Source: Synoicihabitans lomoniglobus
Lineage (GTDB): Bacteria > Verrucomicrobiota > Verrucomicrobiia > Opitutales > Opitutaceae
Assembly (NCBI RefSeq): GCF_029023725.1
Contig: NZ_CP119075.1
Location: forward strand, 2,723,501 to 2,787,500
Reading direction: 5' to 3'
Length of the DNA stretch: 64,000 nt
The first letter of the stretch is position 1. The number at the start of each line of letters is the position of its first letter. A model generated the notes under the pieces. It had not been told where the DNA came from. It worked only from the letters and a program-made list of their open reading frames with translations, and made no database searches. Made by a program: the position numbers and the translations under genes. Positions 33,465 to 42,035 of the stretch are shown here, one piece after another.

Positions 33465-35572
33465 GTCTCCCTTCACCTGCTCCGTCAGATTCGCCGTCGT
33501 TGGCCGATCTCCCTTCATTATCAGTCGAAATTTCGTTGAATCAACCAGGGTTCGCGCTGCCCGAGGCCGTCTTACAGTCGATTCCATTACCGGTCGATTT
33601 CGACGAGGTGGTGCGTGCCGCCAACGACGAAAACCGGGACAAAATTGCTCTATTTCGCCGGCAAGGCCTGGTTAACAAGCTTACGCTGCAAGCGCTGGAA
33701 AGCGTGGGGCTTTCCTTGTCGCAACTCGCCCGCGAAATTGAGAATCGCGATCGTGTTTTGGAGCTGTTGACGGCGCATTTGAATCAACACGGAGATCGCG
33801 TGCAGCGACATTACTCGGGGCTGGCTAGACATATACACGCTCTCACCCATCATCTTGAGAAGATCACCGGGGATCAAAAAGAACAGAGCGAACGGGAGGC
33901 GATGCTCACCGCATACACGCGCCAGCTCACGGAGCAGATCGAGGAAGTTGCCGGTAATCTCCATACTCAAATGCAGCGAGATGCCGAGACGGCGAACACT
34001 CGAGTCGATCAGCTTACCCAACAAATCGAGGAGGTTGCCGGAAATCTCCACACTCAGCTGGAACAGGATTCCATAATCGCGAACACGCGAACGAGCATCT
34101 TGACCGCTATTTCTCGTGCAACGGAAGGACGCCTGAAAGACCTGAACCAGCGAGTTTCTTCACTACAAAATGACTTAAAGTTTAAAGCGGAGTCCAGCCG
34201 GTTGGAAGATCAGGAACAGCGTGCGACCAACGAAGGGGCAGCGCTCCGCCAGCGGGTCACCACTCTCGAAAACGACCTATCGATAGCCAAAGTTCAATCT
34301 GAGAAATTGGAAGCCGAGCGGTCCAAACAGCGCGCTGATTTCGACCGAAACCAAGCATCGAGTCTCGAAAAAGCTTTCAAGAAAATCAACTCACTCGAAT
34401 CCGAATTATCCACCCGGATAGCTAGAATCGAGAAGGAACATTCTTCCCAACTCGACGAGGCCGCTAAAAAAATCGAAGCACTTGAATCGACGCTCTCCGC
34501 ACAGCTTAAATCAATTAAAGAACACGAAGCCACCAACCGATCCAAAGCGGTGAAACGGGAGAATTCGTTAGCATCATCGATTCGCTCAGCCAACGTCGGA
34601 CACAAGGATTTAACCGCTCAAATTGATTCCCTTCGTTCGGATTTACTCTCTGTGGTCGAAAACTGCTCCAATCTCGAACGGCGTCAGGAGTCGTCTGAAG
34701 CATCACTTTCAGCCTTCTCCAACATCTCGAAACAACTTCTCCCTACCATACGAGCCCAGCTGCAAAGGCTCGCCGAAGTTGATGAAGCGCACCAACAGGA
34801 AGCAGCTTCTGAAGCGCTTGAAACCGCTACCGATGCTGAAACCGTCCAAATGGATGGATTTTACGCTGCACTGGAGGCTAGATTCCGCGGCCCGCGTGCT
34901 CTTATTCGTGAACGCCAGTCTCACTATCTACAAACGATTGATGACGCCCGTGAACGTGTGGAAACATTCCCGCCCGTATTAAGATCCACCGATGACGAGC
35001 ACCCGCTCGATAGTCTCTATGCCACAAGAGGTTTGCTAGATTTAGGCTGCGGTCGCGGTGAATGGCTCGAACTACTCAAAGAAAGAAACCTCTCGGCCAT
35101 TGGGATTGAAATGAACCAATTCTTTCTCGGCACTTGCCGCGAAAGAGGCGTTGAGGTCATTGAGGCAAATCTCGTCAAATTTTTGTCTGAAGCGCCCGCC
35201 GATACCGTATCTGTGATAACAGGCTTTCATGTCATCGAGCATTTGCCATTCCCCATTTTACAAAAAGTCATTCGGGATTGCTTCCGAATTCTCCGGCGGG
35301 GAGGGATCGTTATTTTCGAAACACCTAACCCAGGAAATATCCTTACCAGTGCATTAAACTTCCGCATCGACCCCACTCATCAACATCCAGTTCATCCCGC
35401 CTTGGGAGAATTTCTTTTGCAAAATGGAGGTTTCAGTAATGTTCGACTAGAGTTTTTACACCCCTACGACTCGTCAAAACTTGTAGGTGCGGAAGGGGAT
35501 CCAGTTGCAGACCGATTCAACGCCTATTTCCATGGGCCGCAAGATTATGCCGTGATCGGAGTAAAACCGTGA
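33461..35572 (+). CDS. Coiled-coil methyltransferase, WbdD-like chain terminator
   Basis: 703 residues. Residues 1-100 are of unclear fold; about 110-455 are almost pure heptad coiled coil rich in Glu, Lys, Gln and Ser; 500-703 are a class I methyltransferase (LLDLGCGRGEWLELL at about 525, FHVIEHLPFPIL, then LRRGGIVIFETPNPGN). In E. coli O8/O9a, WbdD joins a methyltransferase to a coiled coil, caps the growing chain and measures its length. Here the order is reversed (coil first, methyltransferase last), and no kinase domain is seen. Position between a GT set and Wzm/Wzt supports a capping role. A 29-residue internal repeat lies at 155-212. Capping and measuring are inferred. Confidence 0.8.
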   Translation: MSLPSPAPSDSPSLADLPSLSVEISLNQPGFALPEAVLQSIPLPVDFDEVVRAANDENRDKIALFRRQGLVNKLTLQALESVGLSLSQLAREIENRDRVLELLTAHLNQHGDRVQRHYSGLARHIHALTHHLEKITGDQKEQSEREAMLTAYTRQLTEQIEEVAGNLHTQMQRDAETANTRVDQLTQQIEEVAGNLHTQLEQDSIIANTRTSILTAISRATEGRLKDLNQRVSSLQNDLKFKAESSRLEDQEQRATNEGAALRQRVTTLENDLSIAKVQSEKLEAERSKQRADFDRNQASSLEKAFKKINSLESELSTRIARIEKEHSSQLDEAAKKIEALESTLSAQLKSIKEHEATNRSKAVKRENSLASSIRSANVGHKDLTAQIDSLRSDLLSVVENCSNLERRQESSEASLSAFSNISKQLLPTIRAQLQRLAEVDEAHQQEAASEALETATDAETVQMDGFYAALEARFRGPRALIRERQSHYLQTIDDARERVETFPPVLRSTDDEHPLDSLYATRGLLDLGCGRGEWLELLKERNLSAIGIEMNQFFLGTCRERGVEVIEANLVKFLSEAPADTVSVITGFHVIEHLPFPILQKVIRDCFRILRRGGIVIFETPNPGNILTSALNFRIDPTHQHPVHPALGEFLLQNGGFSNVRLEFLHPYDSSKLVGAEGDPVADRFNAYFHGPQDYAVIGVKP
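33923..34096 (+). repeat. 87-bp tandem repeat inside the coiled coil
   Basis: Two adjacent units, 33923-34009 and 34010-34096, encode 29 residues each, starting QLTEQIEEVAGNLHTQ and QLTQQIEEVAGNLHTQ. 20 of 29 residues agree; the match is near perfect over the first 16 and weaker over the rest. The unit length (29) is about four heptads plus one, so a duplication would lengthen the coil. Confidence 0.85.
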
Positions 35573-38500
35573 GTGGTTCTAAAACTGACCGTAAAATTGC
35601 GATCGTCACACCGTGGTTCGGGCGCGAACTCAAAGGAGGCGCCGAACTTCAATCATGGAACTTAGCTCTTCGGTTTGCCGGCCGCGGTTACGAAGTCGAG
35701 GTCATTACCACCTGCTGCAGCTCATTTCAGAATGATTGGTCAACCAACGACTTACCAGCTGGGCGAACAACAGAACCGGAAGGCTTTTCCGTTCTACGTT
35801 TCCCTGTTAAACCGAGAGATCGGGCTGCATTCGATCGAGTTTGCGGCTACCTGCTTTCCCTAGATCCAGCATCGCTCACACCAGGAGTAAGTCCACTTTC
35901 GGAGGAAGATGAGAGTGTGTTTGAGGAGCATCTAATCCGTTGTCCGTCGCTGCTCGAGTATTTAGGCAAAGAGGGATGGCGCTATCGCGCATTTATTTTT
36001 CTTCCCTATCTTTACGGCCCAATCCTGAAAGGTCTTCCCATTGTAGCTTCAAGAGCATGGTTGCAGCCCTGCTTGCATGATGAAGCCTATGCTTACCTTA
36101 GATGTGTCCAGCGGATATTTTTTGAGGCGAAACACATCCTTTGGAACAGCGCGGGAGAAGAAGCATTGGGTTTGCGGCTCTACGGACCAGCCATTAAACC
36201 AAAGTCCGCAGTCGTAGGGGAAGGCGTCGAACCCATTTCTCCCCTTCCGTCGGGTCCGGATATCGAACGATTAAACGAGTTAACACCTTTTGTCCTCGTG
36301 CTCGGGCGAAAAGATCGCGGTAAAGGCACCTATCTTGTAGCGGAAGCCTTCAAAGCTCATCGTTCCAACGGCCATTCAAGTCTGAACATGGTGATCGCGG
36401 GTCCGGGCTCCGACAATTTTTCCGATCCCTCTTCGGGCATTTTCGACTTGGGTTTGGTTTCCGAAGACGTGCGAGCTTGGCTGCTACGAAAAACAATCGC
36501 CCTGCTCCAGCCGAGCCCGAACGAAAGCTTTTCACGCGTAATCTTCGAGGCATGGTTTGTATCCAAACCAGTGGTTGCTCGTCGCTCCTGTCTTGCCACT
36601 GCGGAAGCGGTCAAATCTAGCCGCGGAGGTTGGCTCGCAGAAAACCGCGATGAATGGATTGAGATGCTGGAACAGTTGGAATTGATGGATGGCGCTGATC
36701 TCGCAGCCGCCGGGCAGCAAGGTTCCGATTATGCTGCTCATTTAGCGACGTGGGAAAACGTCATGGATCGCTACGATGAACTGTTGGCGCCAGCGACCAA
36801 CATGGAAGCTCAAGAAATTGAGATCAATTTGACCATCTACGCGCTTGAACCACAACGCATCATACTAATTGCTGGATTGAGAGAGGTGGCGAGTTGGGAA
36901 ATCAGCACCGATCAGCCAAAAGAGGTTGATGGTCTTCGTGCCACGATTTTCGAGCATGATCGAATTCTCTATCTGGAGACTAATCGTTCATCCCGCCGCA
37001 CCGCCCCAGATCCACGCAACCGCGGATTCTGTCTCACACGATTTGAAGCTAGAAACGAACAGGGGAGCGACCTGCGCGTGCGCTTGAGCAAAGGTTGGAA
37101 CCGCAGCGAAGATGGGAACGGCAGTTACCCACGATGGTCAACTGGATCTGCCGAAATTACCATCAATTCCCCCACAGTCAAAGGCCAAGGTCAAATCCAT
37201 CAAGTCTTGCCCAATCTCGGCTACGGTGACGCGATCGGTAATCACAGTATGTGGATCCGTGAACAACTACAGATGCTCGGCTATGATTCTGAGATTTTTG
37301 CACGACACATTGCACCAGAAGTCATTGACGAAGCTCACCACTTAACCGGTCCGGGGGCCCTGCCGAAAACCGCCGCACTGCTGTATCATCATTCAATTGG
37401 GACGGAAATAACCCCTTGGGTTTGCAACCATCCTGCAGCGAGGGGACTTATATACCACAATATCACGCCAGCGGAATTTTTCCGGCACTATCGTCCTGAA
37501 CTAGTGAAAATATGCCGGGACGGACGCAGAGATCTTCGCCATTTAGCGCCGTTCTTCCGCGTCAACGTCGGCGACTCGGCCCACAACGCATCCGAGCTCG
37601 AAGAAAACGGATTTGATGCGCCGGGTGTGCTGCCACTATGTATTGACCCGCAACATTGGTCCTTTCCCCCTGACGACCGAATTATGGCCGAGCTGCATGG
37701 AAAGGGTAGCAACATTCTGTTCGTAGGTCGTATTGTTCCAAACAAACGGCATGAGGACCTGATTGTTGGGTTTTTCCATTTACGACTCCGCGATCCGAAC
37801 GCCCGCCTATATCTCGTTGGCACTGCGGACGTCGCTTCGTTCTATCAGGATTGCCTGTCGGAGCTCGTCAGGGGTCTTCAACTCGAAGATTCCGTGCAAT
37901 TCGTAGGTCGGGTGAACGAAGCACAATTGAATGCCTACTATCGTTGTGCGTCGCTATTTTGGTGTGCTAGTGAACATGAAGGGTTTTGTGTGCCACTCAT
38001 AGAGGCGATGTGGTTCGACGTCCCGGTTCTCTCCTACGCCTCCACCGCAATCCCGGAAACTCTTGCCGGATCTGGATGTCTGTATCACTCTAAGGCCGAT
38101 CCTAACGTAGCGGCCGACCTCGCTTTCAAGCTGCTTCACGACAGTGACTATCGGGAAAGCATTCTAAGCGGTCAGCGGACTCGACGGGAAGCATTCCTTC
38201 CCGCCCGCGTCAGACCGATTCTCGAAAATATCGCCGCGAATCTGCAATCCCTGCAAGGTGAAGCTCCTCCGCCACCGATGGATATCGGGACCCCGCGCAC
38301 GATTGCTGTGGTCAAGCTCGATCACATTGGAGACTTGGTTCTCGCGACACCGGTGTTTGCCGCGTTGAAAAGCCGATTTCCCAATGCGGAGATCACCGCG
38401 GTTGTTGCACCGAGTTCAGCGCCTATCCTAGAGGCGAATCCGAACGTAAGACACATAGTGACTTACAATGCACCGTGGATGTGGCGTAATCCGCCAGCAG

Positions 38501-39378
38501 GACGAAAACTTGCGCATTTACTGGACGCCAATGCGGCCGGCCAACGCATGCTTTTGGAAACAAAATTCGACTTGGTCGTGAATCTACGCTCTGACCACGG
38601 CAATGTTCCTTTTGCTGCGTCAATCCCGCATCGCATATTGCTCTCCTACACCAATGACACGTCCTACGGTTTTTTCATTACACATCCATTGACGCGGACT
38701 AAGGCCATGCACGCAACGGAACAGCACCGACAACTCCTCGCAGCGGTTGGTGTAACCGATTGGTCGGACCCCGAACTTTTTCCGTCTCCAGCCCACCACT
38801 CAGCTGTCGAAAAGACACACAGCTTCGAACCCGGGACCATTGCTCTTTTCCCCGGTGCTGGAGTGCCACTTAAGAAGTGGCCTATCGCAAAGTTCACCAA
38901 ACTCGCCCACTTACTCGTTGAACAAGGACTGCCTGTGGTTGTGATTGGAGCTCGCGACGAACTCGAAGATGCAGAAAAGATTTCCGCGGTGCCTGGCGTC
39001 GTGAATCTTTGTGGGAAATTCTCTCTTCTAGAAACGGCTTCTGCGCTCGCGTGCTGCTCCGCACTTGTCAGCAATGACAGCGCGCCCGTCCATATCGCGG
39101 CGGCCATGGGCACGCCAGTGATTTGCATAACTCGGCCGTTGGTTCGGGATGAGTTTTCACCGGTAGGAATCCAACATCTCACCTGCTGTGCCAACTTGTG
39201 TTACAATCCTTGCGACGGTTTTGATCCGACCAAACGCAGCATTGCCGTCGAACAATGCCAGTGTATCGAAGATATCACAGTCGAAGACGTTCTCCGAAAG
39301 GTGCGCAGCATCAACGCATTGAGTTTTTGCTCGTCCAGCCTCCCAGCAGAATCCAGCGCGCCTGCGGTCACACCATGA
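35569..39378 (+). CDS. Triple glycosyltransferase GT4-GT4-GT9
   Basis: 1269 residues from a GTG in a GTGA overlap. Domain 1 (about 1-395) is GT4: VTPWFGRELKGGAELQSWNL and the EX7E pair in NESFSRVIFEAW. Residues 415-525 are beta-rich and contain TAPDPRNRGFCLTRFEA and, at 509, GWNRSEDGNGSYPRWSTGSA. These resemble the end and the beginning of the recurrent module. Domain 2 (about 540-890) is a second GT4 (FVGRIVPNKRHEDLIV, EGFCVPLIEAM). Domain 3 (about 910-1260) is GT9, the ADP-heptose transferase family: IAVVKLDHIGDLVLATPVF, FPGAGVPLKKWP and SNDSAPVHIAAAMGTPVI. The next five genes make ADP-heptose, so domain 3 probably adds heptose. Such a single chain may build a fixed trisaccharide. Confidence 0.9.
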   Translation: MSGSKTDRKIAIVTPWFGRELKGGAELQSWNLALRFAGRGYEVEVITTCCSSFQNDWSTNDLPAGRTTEPEGFSVLRFPVKPRDRAAFDRVCGYLLSLDPASLTPGVSPLSEEDESVFEEHLIRCPSLLEYLGKEGWRYRAFIFLPYLYGPILKGLPIVASRAWLQPCLHDEAYAYLRCVQRIFFEAKHILWNSAGEEALGLRLYGPAIKPKSAVVGEGVEPISPLPSGPDIERLNELTPFVLVLGRKDRGKGTYLVAEAFKAHRSNGHSSLNMVIAGPGSDNFSDPSSGIFDLGLVSEDVRAWLLRKTIALLQPSPNESFSRVIFEAWFVSKPVVARRSCLATAEAVKSSRGGWLAENRDEWIEMLEQLELMDGADLAAAGQQGSDYAAHLATWENVMDRYDELLAPATNMEAQEIEINLTIYALEPQRIILIAGLREVASWEISTDQPKEVDGLRATIFEHDRILYLETNRSSRRTAPDPRNRGFCLTRFEARNEQGSDLRVRLSKGWNRSEDGNGSYPRWSTGSAEITINSPTVKGQGQIHQVLPNLGYGDAIGNHSMWIREQLQMLGYDSEIFARHIAPEVIDEAHHLTGPGALPKTAALLYHHSIGTEITPWVCNHPAARGLIYHNITPAEFFRHYRPELVKICRDGRRDLRHLAPFFRVNVGDSAHNASELEENGFDAPGVLPLCIDPQHWSFPPDDRIMAELHGKGSNILFVGRIVPNKRHEDLIVGFFHLRLRDPNARLYLVGTADVASFYQDCLSELVRGLQLEDSVQFVGRVNEAQLNAYYRCASLFWCASEHEGFCVPLIEAMWFDVPVLSYASTAIPETLAGSGCLYHSKADPNVAADLAFKLLHDSDYRESILSGQRTRREAFLPARVRPILENIAANLQSLQGEAPPPPMDIGTPRTIAVVKLDHIGDLVLATPVFAALKSRFPNAEITAVVAPSSAPILEANPNVRHIVTYNAPWMWRNPPAGRKLAHLLDANAAGQRMLLETKFDLVVNLRSDHGNVPFAASIPHRILLSYTNDTSYGFFITHPLTRTKAMHATEQHRQLLAAVGVTDWSDPELFPSPAHHSAVEKTHSFEPGTIALFPGAGVPLKKWPIAKFTKLAHLLVEQGLPVVVIGARDELEDAEKISAVPGVVNLCGKFSLLETASALACCSALVSNDSAPVHIAAAMGTPVICITRPLVRDEFSPVGIQHLTCCANLCYNPCDGFDPTKRSIAVEQCQCIEDITVEDVLRKVRSINALSFCSSSLPAESSAPAVTP

Positions 39379-39923
39379 GCACAAACCTCAATCGTGCCGA
39401 ACCGGGCAAAGCCATCTTTTTAGATCGCGACGGGACTATAATCACTGATGTCGGCTATTTGAGCGATCCCTGTAAGGTCGAACTGCTGCCTGGGGCATCT
39501 GAAGCCTTGAAGGCTCTACGAATCAACGGGTTTCGACTCTTCCTTTTTACAAATCAGAGCGGTGTTGGACGTGGTTTTTTCCCCCTGGAAACGGTAGAAA
39601 TATGCAACCAAAGGATGGAAAAACTATTGGATTTACCCGATCCGGTTTTTGACGGCGTTTGTATCGCTCCCGAGGCTCCCAACCAACCAGTGGTTTATCG
39701 GAAGCCGAGTCCCCGCTACATCATTGAAACGGTGATCAATCAGCAGCTGGATAAAACTCAATGTTGGATGGTAGGCGACAAACGAAGCGACGTCGAAGCG
39801 GGCCTTTTAGCGGGAATTAATGCGGCCCGAATTGGGGATAGCAATCTCACTGGTTTACCTAAAGAAGTGCTTCACTTTCAGACGCTAAACGCTTTTGCGC
39901 TCAGGATAATTGCAGGAACTTAG
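39375..39923 (+). CDS. gmhB: Heptose-1,7-bisphosphate 7-phosphatase
   Basis: 182 residues from the ATG at 39375 (ATGA overlap with the triple transferase). HAD-type phosphatase motifs: AIFLDRDGTII (nucleophile and acid Asp), LFTNQSGVGRG, and VGDKRSDVEAGLLAGI. Length and GVxRGFF loop fit GmhB, which removes the C7 phosphate from D-glycero-D-manno-heptose 1,7-bisphosphate. Most GmhB proteins carry a Cys-rich zinc loop before the RKP motif. Here the loop reads GVCIAPEAPNQPVVYRKPSP with one Cys only, so zinc is probably not bound. Histidinol phosphatase is the related alternative, but the next four genes settle the pathway. Confidence 0.88.
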   Translation: MSTNLNRAEPGKAIFLDRDGTIITDVGYLSDPCKVELLPGASEALKALRINGFRLFLFTNQSGVGRGFFPLETVEICNQRMEKLLDLPDPVFDGVCIAPEAPNQPVVYRKPSPRYIIETVINQQLDKTQCWMVGDKRSDVEAGLLAGINAARIGDSNLTGLPKEVLHFQTLNAFALRIIAGT

Positions 39924-39940
39924 TAAGCTGGAAAAAGACG

Positions 39941-40438
39941 ATGCTTCAAAACTCTAAATTATTATCTCTCGACAGCCTGATCACGAAACGTGAACGTTTG
40001 CGCCACATTCACAAAACGTGCGTCTTGACGAACGGTTGTTTCGATCTGCTGCACACAGGTCATCTGTTTTTCTTACAGGCCGCACGTAACTTGGGCGATT
40101 ACTTGATTGTAGCATTGAACAGCGATTCCAGCATTCGAGCGCTAAAGGGGACTGGTCGACCAGTGATCACGGAAACGGAGCGCGCTTATGCGTTAGCCGC
40201 CTTGGAGTGCGTCGATTGCGTATTGGTGTTCAAAACTCCGGATCTTGAGGAGGAGATTAAAGCAATCTGCCCCGACATTTATGCCAAGGCAGGCGATTAC
40301 TCTCTGACCCGATTGCACTCTGGCGAAAGAGCTGCGTTGGAGACTTGTGACGCTAAGATTGAGTTTCTGCCGTTCTTGGAAGGATTTAGCACCACCAATT
40401 TAATTCATAAAATCGCCCGAGCCGGAGAAATTACCTGA
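39941..40438 (+). CDS. rfaE2: Heptose 1-phosphate adenylyltransferase
   Basis: 165 residues. VLTNGCFDLLHTGHLFFLQ holds the HxGH nucleotide-binding motif of the cytidylyltransferase-like family, and ALNSDSSIRALKGTGRPV is the substrate loop of the HldE C-terminal domain. It makes ADP-D-glycero-beta-D-manno-heptose from heptose 1-phosphate and ATP. In enterobacteria this activity is fused to the kinase as HldE; here it is a free protein and the kinase is a separate gene at 42032. Confidence 0.93.
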   Translation: MLQNSKLLSLDSLITKRERLRHIHKTCVLTNGCFDLLHTGHLFFLQAARNLGDYLIVALNSDSSIRALKGTGRPVITETERAYALAALECVDCVLVFKTPDLEEEIKAICPDIYAKAGDYSLTRLHSGERAALETCDAKIEFLPFLEGFSTTNLIHKIARAGEIT

Positions 40439-40463
40439 ATCCGTTGCCTTTCCCGTCAATTTA

Positions 40464-41456
40464 ATGCCCTTAATCAATCCACGCATTGTCATTACTGGAG
40501 CAGCCGGCTTTATCGGTAGTCGGCTCCTGGCCCGCTTAAATGAAACCACATCCGCCGAAGATATCTTGGCGGTTGACCACCCCATCTCGCAAAGAAAGGT
40601 AACCAATCTGGCGGTGGCTCCCGACGTATCGTTTCTTACTCATACCGCATTTATCGAGGCGCTTGAATCAGGTTCGCTTTCACCGGAAGTGATCTTCCAC
40701 ATGGGAGCCTGTAGCTCTACCGTAGAAACCGATTGGAGATATCTAGCAGAAAACAACATTCGATACTCTCAGCGTATATGGGAGTGGAGCGCCGCCAACG
40801 GGCGACAATTTATCTACGCTTCGAGTGCAGCAACTTACGGCGATGGCACCCACGGATTTGATGACGAGTATGACATACAAAATTTGAGGCCACTCAACCT
40901 CTATGGCAAATCCAAGCACGATTTTGATCTTTGGGTCGAAGCACAAACGCAAAAGGATCGTGCTCGTCCGGCACAGTGCGTGGGTCTGAAGTTCTTTAAC
41001 GTCTATGGTCCGGGCGAGTCCCACAAAGGCCGCATGGCATCGATGGTTTTTCATGGATGGAACCAATTACGGGATACGGGGGCGGTCCGGCTATTCAAGT
41101 CACATCATTCCGATTACGCCGATGGCGGCCAACTCCGCGATTTCATCTATGTAGCTGATGTCGTCGACGTCATACTAACGTTAACTAAGCAACCCCAAGT
41201 GTCTGGGCTTTTCAATCTCGGCACAGGCCGCGCTCACTCCTTTCGGTCGCTAATCGAGGAACTATTCCGGGCAGTAGGTCAGCCCCCCAACATAGAATAC
41301 ATACCAATGCCGCGTGATTTGAGGTCAAAGTATCAATACTTCACCGAAGCCAAAATGCGAAAACTGACCGAAGCCGGAATCTCTTTTTCGCCTACGCCAC
41401 TCTCCGATGCGGTCGCCGACTATGCACAATGGCTTCGTGCCAACGCTCCCATTTGA
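40464..41456 (+). CDS. hldD: ADP-glyceromanno-heptose 6-epimerase
   Basis: 330 residues of the extended short-chain dehydrogenase family. NAD(P) motif: IVITGAAGFIGSRLLARLN. Substrate and catalytic features of HldD: IFHMGACSSTVETDWRYLAENN, the catalytic FIYASSAATYG and Tyr-x-x-x-Lys in LYGKSKHDFD, then GLKFFNVYGPGESHKGRMASM. These are highly specific for HldD, which converts ADP-D,D-heptose to ADP-L,D-heptose. Length matches the family. 25 bases after the adenylyltransferase gene. Confidence 0.96.
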   Translation: MPLINPRIVITGAAGFIGSRLLARLNETTSAEDILAVDHPISQRKVTNLAVAPDVSFLTHTAFIEALESGSLSPEVIFHMGACSSTVETDWRYLAENNIRYSQRIWEWSAANGRQFIYASSAATYGDGTHGFDDEYDIQNLRPLNLYGKSKHDFDLWVEAQTQKDRARPAQCVGLKFFNVYGPGESHKGRMASMVFHGWNQLRDTGAVRLFKSHHSDYADGGQLRDFIYVADVVDVILTLTKQPQVSGLFNLGTGRAHSFRSLIEELFRAVGQPPNIEYIPMPRDLRSKYQYFTEAKMRKLTEAGISFSPTPLSDAVADYAQWLRANAPI

Positions 41457-41471
41457 GCTCAAGATTAAGCT

Positions 41472-42035
41472 ATGATTTCCACCCTACTAGCAGAGCTGAT
41501 CGCCACGTTGGAGGAAAGTCGTCGACTCATTCCTGCTATTGAGGCAGCAGGACATGAAATCCGCACGGCCTTACGGGCAAAAAGAAGAATATATACCGCC
41601 GGTAACGGAGGCAGCGCAGCCGACGCCATGCACCTCGCGGAAGAACTAATTGGTCGATTTGACCGAGAGCGTCCATCACTTCCCGCAATTCCTCTTTGTT
41701 CCGACTCTGCCACACTAACATGTATCGCCAACGACTACGGTTTTGAAAAAATATTCTCCCGACAAATCGAAGGATTGGGTCAATCGGGTGATATTTTGGT
41801 GATTTTTTCAACGAGTGGTAAGTCGCTTAATATAATCACCGCTTTGCAGGTAGCCCGCGATCGCGGACTAAGAACCATCGCCGTGCTAGGTAAGGACGGG
41901 GGCCCTTCAAAATTGATTGCTGACCATGCTATCGTAGTGCCTAGCCAATCCACGGCCCGAATTCAGGAAGTCCACACTTTTATCCTTCACGCTTGGCTTT
42001 CGCTGATCGAGGGCGACCTCGAACTCGTCCAATGA
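41472..42035 (+). CDS. gmhA: Sedoheptulose 7-phosphate isomerase
   Basis: 187 residues, a single SIS domain. IYTAGNGGSAADAMHLAEELIGRF is the phosphate-binding signature of GmhA, followed by PLCSDSATLTCIANDYGFE, VIFSTSGKSLNI and QEVHTFILHAWLSLIE. It starts the pathway by turning sedoheptulose 7-phosphate into D-glycero-D-manno-heptose 7-phosphate. The DnaA-partner DiaA is a relative, but the setting among heptose genes decides the call. Overlaps the kinase gene by ATGA. Confidence 0.96.
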   Translation: MISTLLAELIATLEESRRLIPAIEAAGHEIRTALRAKRRIYTAGNGGSAADAMHLAEELIGRFDRERPSLPAIPLCSDSATLTCIANDYGFEKIFSRQIEGLGQSGDILVIFSTSGKSLNIITALQVARDRGLRTIAVLGKDGGPSKLIADHAIVVPSQSTARIQEVHTFILHAWLSLIEGDLELVQ

